NCBI GenBank assembly: GCA_004553545.1
Contig: SFLD01000044.1
Coordinates: 1 to 27,072 of the forward strand
Direction: 5' to 3'
DNA from: Clostridiales bacterium
GTDB lineage: Bacteria; Bacillota; Clostridia; Oscillospirales; Oscillospiraceae
Length of the DNA stretch: 27,072 nt
The notes under the pieces were generated by a model. That model was given only the letters and a program-made list of their open reading frames with translations. It was not told where the DNA came from and did not search any database. Below, in pieces: positions 22,442 to 27,072 of this stretch. Positions within the stretch are counted from its first letter, which is position 1; each line of letters opens with the position of its first letter. The translations under genes were made by a program, and so were the position numbers.

Positions 22442-23537
22442 CGCGCTGAGCCTGGATTTCTTCCGGAACTACCTCCACTTCGAGGCGGAGTTCCACCCGG
22501 AGGTCAACGTCATCTGCGGCGACAACGCCCAGGGGAAGACCAACCTCCTGGAGGCCGTGGCCTACCTCTCCGGGGTCAGCCACCGGGCCCGGTATGACCG
22601 GGAGCTCATCCAGTTCGGGGTGGACCACGCCTTCCTAAAGGGCAGCATTTCCGCCCACGAGCGGCAATACCTGCTGGAAGCGGAGCTCCACCGGGGGGCG
22701 AGACGGAAGCTGAAGTCCAACGGCGTGCCGCTGAAGAACATCGGGGAGCTCTCCGGGCTCTTTCAGAGCGTGCTCTTCTGCCCCGAGGACCTCTACCTCA
22801 TCCGGGAGGGGGCCGCGGAGCGGCGCCGCTTCCTGGACGAGTGCGTCTGCCAGCTGCGGCCCCGCTACGCTCAGGCGTTGGCGGAGTATAAGCGGCTCCA
22901 CGAGCACAAGACCCGGATTTTGCGGGACAGCGAGGAGAAGCCGTCCCTGCTGGAGACCCTGGACGAGTTTTCTCTCGGCATGGCCAAGGCCGGGGCGGTT
23001 TTGATCCACTACCGGGCACACTTTGTGGAAAAGCTCCGGGAGACGGCCCCCGCCATCCATTGGGATTTCTCCGGCGGGCGGGAGAAGCTGGACCTTCGCT
23101 ATGAGACCGTTTCCTCCGTTTCGGACCCCTTGGGGCCGGTAAAAGTGATATTTTCTGAACTTCTGGAGCATCAGGAGCGGCACCGTCAGGCGGAGATCGC
23201 CAGCCGCCAGTGCCTCTCCGGGCCCCACAAGGATGACCTTTTGGTGGACATCGACGGTAGCCCCGCCAAGACCTACGCCTCCCAGGGCCAGACCCGGACG
23301 GCGGCGCTCTCTTTGAAGCTGGCGGCCCGGGAGATCTTCTTCCGGGATTCCGGGGAGTACCCGGTGCTGCTGCTGGACGATGTTCTGAGCGAGCTGGACC
23401 CCCGGCGGCAGGAGTTCGTGCTGAACCGCATCGCGGGCGGACAGGTGTTTCTGACCTGCTGCGAGGACGACCGGTTGGAGCGGATGCTGCGGGGGAAAGT
23501 GCTCAGGATCAGCCAGGGAAGGCTGGTGCAGCCGTAG
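22431..23537 (+). CDS. recF: DNA replication and repair protein RecF
   Basis: The 368-residue SMC-like ATPase helps load RecA at gaps. Walker A is GDNAQGKTN at residues 30-38, the ABC signature is LSGPHKDDL, and Walker B with the D-loop is VLLLDDVLSELDPRRQEF. All catalytic motifs are intact. The start ATG at 22431 lies inside the rlbA gene. A repeat module begins four bases before the recF stop codon (CCGTAG reads into GTAGGGG), so the last codon and stop are shared with the repeat. Confidence 0.96.
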   Translation: MRIDALSLDFFRNYLHFEAEFHPEVNVICGDNAQGKTNLLEAVAYLSGVSHRARYDRELIQFGVDHAFLKGSISAHERQYLLEAELHRGARRKLKSNGVPLKNIGELSGLFQSVLFCPEDLYLIREGAAERRRFLDECVCQLRPRYAQALAEYKRLHEHKTRILRDSEEKPSLLETLDEFSLGMAKAGAVLIHYRAHFVEKLRETAPAIHWDFSGGREKLDLRYETVSSVSDPLGPVKVIFSELLEHQERHRQAEIASRQCLSGPHKDDLLVDIDGSPAKTYASQGQTRTAALSLKLAAREIFFRDSGEYPVLLLDDVLSELDPRRQEFVLNRIAGGQVFLTCCEDDRLERMLRGKVLRISQGRLVQP

Positions 23538-23650
23538 GGGCCGACGACTTGACCGACGCCCCAAATTTCGGAACGAAATTTGGTCGGCGGTGGCCATGCC
23601 CTAGGTACGGCGTGCCGCTGCTGAGCACTTCTCTCATTGCACCCGTAGGG
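23533..23650 (+). repeat. Palindromic repeat copy abutting the recF stop
   Basis: GTAGGGGCCGACGACTTGACC at the recF end leads into the perfect palindrome CCAAATTTCG (23561-23570) / CGAAATTTGG (23574-23583), then GGCCATGCCCTAGGTACGGC. The first 70 or so bases match the copy at 24129-24206 with a single difference visible by eye. It may also serve as the recF terminator, although no T-tract follows. Confidence 0.88.
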
Positions 23651-23699
23651 GCCGACGACCTCGGCGGCCTGTCCGCGGGCCGGCCGACCGGCCGGGGGT

Positions 23700-24128
23700 A
23701 TCGATGAAGATCGATGGCTTTCCACCCCCATTTTCTTTTTGGGGCGCCAAAAAGAAAACGGCGGTGGAGCCGTCAAAAGAAAAAACGCTTATCGCTGCGC
23801 AGTTACGGGCGCGGAGCGCCCTGCCGCGCAGCGGGATGCGGCTCTAAACTGTTCTGCTCAGTTGACGCAGCCCCTACGGGAACACGGGCGGGGCTTTGCT
23901 GAGGCTTCCGAACGTTGTACGCCGTGCTGCACTCTGATATTATCGGGCAAAAACCGAATTTGACCAGCTGCTCTTTCCGCGCTCAGAGCGCTGCCCCGGC
24001 AGTCGCGGGGCGGTCCCCCTTTTGGGATGGCCTTTGCGGCGATTCTCGCTTGCTCCTCGTGACCGCGCCGCAAACGCTCCGCTGTGCGCCGCTGGCTTGG
24101 GTGGTTGCGGTAGCTATCCCTCCTTTCC
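23700..24128 (+). repeat. Degenerate repeat-like region with a perfect 12-bp hairpin
   Basis: No gene is credible here. At 23731-23758 is a perfect hairpin TTTTCTTTTTGG / CCAAAAAGAAAA with a GGCG loop. The stretch 24030-24128 resembles, with many changes, the tails at 20340-20445 and 24400-24505 (shared words GCTCCGCTGTGCGCCGCTGG and GGGTGGTTGCGG). The middle part (23800-24000) has no match elsewhere in the window and no identified function. Confidence 0.6.
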
Positions 24129-24210
24129 GTAGGGGCCGACGACTTGACCGACGCCCCAAATTTCGGAACGAAATTTGGTCGGCGGAGGCCATGCCCTAGG
24201 TACGGCGGCC
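24129..24210 (+). repeat. Palindromic repeat copy
   Basis: GTAGGGGCCGACGACTTGACC is followed by the perfect palindrome CCAAATTTCG (24156-24165) / CGAAATTTGG (24169-24178) and GGCCATGCCCTAGGTACGGC. It is almost identical to 23533-23605 and, in reverse, to 25840-25928. Confidence 0.88.
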
Positions 24211-24218
24211 CGACCCCC

Positions 24219-24665
24219 CGTCCATCGTAAAAAGGACGGATTTCCACGTCGCTCCGCTCCTCGGAATGACAGAAAACGCTTGTCATTGCGAGGAGGCCCG
24301 CAGGGCCAACACGGCAATCCGCATCCCCCGTCCCCAAAGGCTCCCTTGTGTAAAGGGAGCTGTCAGCCGCAGGCTGACTGAGGGATTGTCCGGCGTTGCT
24401 GGACACTTTTGGGGTAATCTCTGCTCTGATTCTCACCCCATTCCTCCCATCCGCGGCGCAGACGCTTCGCTGTGCGCCGCTGGCCCGGGTGGTTACGGGA
24501 ACCTCCCCTTCTCCCCGTAGGGGCGGACCTGTGTGTCCGCCCGTGGGCGGGTGCCGCGAAGGAGCGTATTCGGGCCGACACATCGGTCGGCCCCTACAGG
24601 TCCGATGGAAACCTCCATCAACCCCGGAAGAACGGGCGGGGACGGAGCCCCGCCCCTACGCGAGC
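24219..24665 (+). repeat. Composite repeat block B and cluster 5
   Basis: In order: CGTCCATCGTAAAAAGGACG (24219-24239); long hairpin CTCCTCGGAATGACA (24257-24271) with TGTCATTGCGAGGAG (24281-24295); double hairpin GGCTCCCTT.../GTCAGCC-GCA-GGCTGAC (24336-24386); tail GGCGTTGCTGGACACTTTTGG to GGTGGTTACG; then head-to-head GTAGGGGCGGACC...GGTCGGCCCCTAC hairpins (24519-24599) and GGGCGGGGACGGAGCCCCGCC (about 24636). The first part copies 20102-20445, the second copies the end of clusters 1 and 4. No gene is present. Confidence 0.85.
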
Positions 24666-24771
24666 ACCGGAAGCCTCCCGTAATGGGACGGTGTGTTTAA
24701 GACATGGATCCTGTCGATCAAACATCGTACCGGAATTTTTAAGGGCATCGGGGCGATGGAAAGGAGTTCCT

Positions 24772-24993
24772 ATGAAAAGAAACGTCTGGCGGTATCTGGT
24801 CCTGGGCGCTTTCGTGTGCCTGCTGGTCTGGGGGCTTTGGTACCACCGGCCGGTGGGGGTGGAGGTGCTCTTCCCTGGGCTGGAGATCGATCGGGTGGAG
24901 GTCACGCTGCTTCGGACGAAGGCCGGGCGGATGCGGTGTGGGAAGTGCCTCGCGAGCGGCACGCCGGGGTCGTCGTGCCCTACGGAAGCATGA
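24772..24993 (+). pseudogene. Truncated paralogue of the 21462 gene, 3' end replaced by repeat
   Basis: The ATG at 24772 has GGAAAGGAG upstream. The 73 residues begin MKRNVWRYLVLGAF, continue with one hydrophobic helix and LWGLWYHRPVGVEVLFPG, then EIDRVEVTLLR. This aligns with the first 47 residues of the gene at 21462. The last 14 residues (LASGTPGSSCPTEA) are encoded by a reversed GGCACG...CGTGCCCTAC repeat module (24958-24983). Nothing matching the C-terminal two-thirds of the paralogue follows. I interpret this as a gene cut by the repeat, though a short membrane peptide might still be made. Confidence 0.78.
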
Positions 24994-25040
24994 CAGGTGG
25001 TGCCAAGCGTTGGGCCGATGTAGGCATCGGCCCCTACGGG
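24957..25040 (-). repeat. Reversed repeat modules inside and after the truncated gene
   Basis: GGCACGCCGGGGTCGTCGTG...CCCTAC (24958-24983) is followed by a hairpin GGGCCGAT (25012-25019) / ATCGGCCC (25026-25033) with a 6-base loop and CTAC. Both are in the orientation opposite to most other copies. The stretch up to 25120 contains further GC-rich inverted words without a clear unit. Confidence 0.75.
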
Positions 25041-25140
25041 AGTGACGTAGGCAATACCCAGCGGCGGCACGATGGGCCGCCGGGCCCTGCGGGCGCGATA
25101 TTGGTAGTGCCCAGCGGCAGGGGTGGAAGGAGAGAATGCT

Positions 25141-25401
25141 ATGTATCTTCACATTGGCGGGAATGAGATCCTGCCGGAGAAGCGGATCATTGGGGTCTTT
25201 GACCTGGATCAATGCACCTGCGGCAAGCGGGGGCAGGAGTACCTGCGCCTCGCGGAGGAGGAGGGCGCGGTGCTGGATGTCTCCGGCGACATCCCCCGGA
25301 CCTTCGTGGTGGCGGATCACCCCTACCACCGGCAGATCGTCTATCTGACCCAGCTGAGCCCTGCTGCCCTGCAGCGCCGGGCCGAGCGGGGAGAACTCTG
25401 A
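25141..25401 (+). CDS. remB: DUF370 extracellular matrix regulator RemB
   Basis: The 86-residue protein starts at the ATG at 25141, seven bases after GGAAGGAG. It shows the RemB/YaaB pattern: MYLHIGGNEILPEKRIIGVF, FDLDQCT, and a C-terminal TFVVADHPYHRQIVYLTQLS. Its position between recF and gyrB is the conserved Firmicutes location (yaaB). RemA-type paralogues are DNA-binding regulators of biofilm genes; the role of RemB is less defined. The gene survived although repeats reach to within about 100 bases of it. Confidence 0.9.
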   Translation: MYLHIGGNEILPEKRIIGVFDLDQCTCGKRGQEYLRLAEEEGAVLDVSGDIPRTFVVADHPYHRQIVYLTQLSPAALQRRAERGEL

Positions 25402-25420
25402 GAGAAAGAGAGCGTTTTCT

Positions 25421-25744
25421 ATGGAACTGTTTGCGCCTTACGCCATCGACGACCTGATGCACTTCACCCGCATGGGGTCCCCCGCCAACGTGGTGCTGCC
25501 GCTTCTGATGCTGGCGGCCTTTGTGGGACAAATTTTCTTCATGCTGCGGGGCGGCAAGAGCAGCCGCATCGTTCTCGTGAAATTCGCCTTTCTGGTGCTG
25601 CTCCTCAGCGAGCTGGGGCGGAACCTGGACGGCGGCGGGGCCTTCCTGGTGGGCATCTACGCCGCCGTGGCCGTGCTGATGGGGTCCATGACCGGCTGGG
25701 TCGTGGGGGTCCTCATCGAGGGCGGACGGAAGAGGAGAAGGTGA
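25421..25744 (+). CDS. Small three-helix membrane protein
   Basis: The 107-residue protein begins MELFAPYAIDDLMHFT. It has three hydrophobic segments: VVLPLLMLAAFVGQIFFML (about 24-42), SRIVLVKFAFLVLLLSEL (about 48-65) and GAFLVGIYAAVAVLMGSMTG (about 73-92), ending in a basic tail GGRKRRR. The ribosome site (AGAAAGAGAG) is weak and 20 bases follow the remB stop, so it is probably in one transcript with remB. I do not recognise a family. Confidence 0.72.
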   Translation: MELFAPYAIDDLMHFTRMGSPANVVLPLLMLAAFVGQIFFMLRGGKSSRIVLVKFAFLVLLLSELGRNLDGGGAFLVGIYAAVAVLMGSMTGWVVGVLIEGGRKRRR

Positions 25745-25794
25745 GAGAGCGGCCCCTTTGGAAACCCGTCGGGGGGACGGGGGACGAGGGGCGC

Positions 25795-25935
25795 GGCACG
25801 CCGAGTCGTCGTGCCCTACGGTCCTGCGAGGGACGAGGGATCGGGCCGCCGTACCTAGGGCATGGCCTCCGCCGACCAAATTCCGTCCCGAAATTTGGGG
25901 CGTCGGTCAGGTCGTCGGCCCCTACGGGAGCGACG
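25795..25935 (-). repeat. Reversed composite repeat between the membrane gene and gyrB
   Basis: In reverse orientation: GGCACGCCGAGTCGTCGTG...CCCTACGG (about 25797-25822), then GCCGTACCTAGGGCATGGCC, then an almost perfect palindrome CCAAATTCCG (25876-25885) / CGAAATTTGG (25889-25898) and GGTCGTCGGCCCCTACGG. Read on the minus strand it matches 24129-24206 closely. It is the only inverted copy of this palindrome in the window. No gene occupies 25745-26029. Confidence 0.85.
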
Positions 25936-26029
25936 TAGGAAGGACCGGGCAATTTAAGATGTAAGTGATCGCCGAGAGGCGTTTTCTGGGGCGATGGTCC
26001 CATTTCCCGATTGAAAGGAGAACTTCCCT

Positions 26030-27072
26030 ATGACTGAAGCAGAGTTCCGGAATCCCACGGCGGTGGATGCCGCCAATGAGTACGATGCCTCCGAAATTCA
26101 GGTGCTGGAGGGGCTGGAGGCCGTGCGCAAGCGGCCCGGCATGTATATCGGCTCCACCTCCTCCTCCGGTCTCCACCACCTGGTGTACGAGATCGTGGAC
26201 AACTCCATCGACGAGGCCCTGGCGGGCTACTGCACGGAGATCGACGTGACCATCAACCCCGGGGACACCATCACCGTGACGGACAACGGCCGGGGCATCC
26301 CCGTGGACATCCAGGCCCAGACCGGGCGGCCGGCCCTGGAGGTGGTATACACCGTGCTGCACGCCGGCGGCAAGTTCGGCGGCGGGGGCTACAAGGTCTC
26401 CGGCGGCCTTCACGGCGTGGGCGCTTCCGTGGTCAACGCCCTTTCCGAGTGGCTGGAGGTGGAGGTCTTCAAGGACGGGAAGATCTACCAGATGAAGTTC
26501 TCCCGGGGCAAGATCACCCAGGAGATGACGGTCATCGGCGTCACCGAGCGCCACGGCACCCGGGTCACCTTCAAGCCGGACCCGGAGATGTTCGAGGATA
26601 CGGTCTACGACTACGAGATCCTGCGGACCCGGATGCGGGAGGAGGCCTTCCTCAACGCCGGGCTGCAGATCCGCATCGCGGACCTCCGGGGCGAGGAGCC
26701 CCAGGAGGAGACCATGCGCTACGCCGGCGGCATCCGGGAGTTCGTGACCTATCTCAACCGCAGCAAGGACCCCATCCACTCCCAGATCGTCTACATGGCC
26801 GGGACGAAGGGCGACAGCATGGCGGAGGTGGCCTTCCAGTACCACGACGGGTACAACGAGACCATCCTCTCCTTCGCCAACAACGTCCACACCCCCGAGG
26901 GCGGCATGCACGAGGAGGGCTTCAAGCGGGCCCTCACCACGGTGCTCAACGCCTACGGCCGGAAGATCAAGATGCTGAAGGACGAGGAGAAAATTTCCGG
27001 CGAGGACTGCCGGGAGGGCCTCACCTGCGTCATCTCCGTGAAGCTGACGGACGCCCAGTTCGAGGGCCAGAC
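26030..27072 (+). CDS. gyrB: DNA gyrase subunit B, 5' part (cut by the window end)
   Basis: The first 347 codons are present. The ATG at 26030 follows GAAAGGAG. The GHKL ATPase domain is complete, with LEGLEAVRKRPGMYIGSTS, the Glu/Asn ATP-magnesium motif in YEIVDNSIDEAL, DNGRGIPVDI, and the ATP lid YKVSGGLHGVGASVVNALS. The transducer domain follows with the FANNVHTPEGGMHEEGFK loop and the start of the region holding the catalytic lysine (the QTKTKL-type motif lies beyond the end). The gyrase B subunit supplies ATP-driven negative supercoiling. It sits after remB as in other Firmicutes. Confidence 0.97.
   Translation, partial: MTEAEFRNPTAVDAANEYDASEIQVLEGLEAVRKRPGMYIGSTSSSGLHHLVYEIVDNSIDEALAGYCTEIDVTINPGDTITVTDNGRGIPVDIQAQTGRPALEVVYTVLHAGGKFGGGGYKVSGGLHGVGASVVNALSEWLEVEVFKDGKIYQMKFSRGKITQEMTVIGVTERHGTRVTFKPDPEMFEDTVYDYEILRTRMREEAFLNAGLQIRIADLRGEEPQEETMRYAGGIREFVTYLNRSKDPIHSQIVYMAGTKGDSMAEVAFQYHDGYNETILSFANNVHTPEGGMHEEGFKRALTTVLNAYGRKIKMLKDEEKISGEDCREGLTCVISVKLTDAQFEGQ

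Noticed and set aside
23858..24583. Minus-strand open frame of 241 codons
   Set aside because: It is entirely made of repeat modules and degenerate sequence; no start signal and no recognisable domain.
1..27072. tRNA, rRNA, SRP RNA or RNase P RNA genes
   Set aside because: I looked for characteristic tRNA T-loop words and conserved RNA cores on both strands and found none I could support.

Overview
The window looks like the replication-origin region of a high-GC, Gram-positive-type member of the Clostridia. The order rpmH-rnpA-yidD-yidC-jag (minus strand), then dnaA-dnaN-rlbA-recF-remB-gyrB (plus strand), is the classical Firmicutes oriC neighbourhood. The remB (DUF370) gene, the T-box leader, the dimeric glycyl-tRNA synthetase and the style of the intergenic repeats suggest a gut Oscillospirales/Oscillospiraceae organism. 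The family is an inference; I cannot fix a genus.

Layout. Positions 136-1474: ECF-type sigma factor overlapping a one-pass membrane protein, its likely regulator. 1544-2055: a DUF4180 gene with its own near-consensus promoter and terminator. 2121-3326: GH3 family lipoprotein. 3364-3900: repeat cluster. 3968-7327: AlaX-type tRNA editing protein, a small protein and an LtaS-like membrane phosphotransferase/sulfatase. 7426-8918: NCS2 purine permease. 8964-11775 (minus): a T-box leader, an unknown secreted protein, glyS and a strong terminator. 11786-13440: repeats around a lipoprotein gene with an apparent frameshift in its signal peptide. 13465-16874 (minus): jag, yidC, yidD, rnpA, rpmH and the rpmH promoter. 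16996-20088: dnaA, the probable oriC, dnaN and a small membrane protein. 20102-21300: a long repeat field. 21462-21983: a gene with an in-frame amber stop. 22226-23537: rlbA and recF. 23533-25040: a second repeat field containing a truncated paralogue of the amber gene. 25141-25744: remB and a small membrane protein. 26030 to the end: 5' part of gyrB.

The most unusual content is between the genes. Almost every intergenic space longer than 300 bases is filled with a small vocabulary of palindromic modules, reused in recurrent order: a CCAAATTTCG palindrome (nine copies), 8-bp-stem/6-nt-loop hairpins bounded by GTAGGG or CCCTAC, a two-hairpin element around GGCTCCCTTGTGCAAAGG, and a long hairpin built from CTCCTCGGAATGACA and TGTCATTGCGAGGAG. 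Several stems change sequence between copies but keep pairing. No transposase, CRISPR array, tRNA or rRNA gene is visible in the window.
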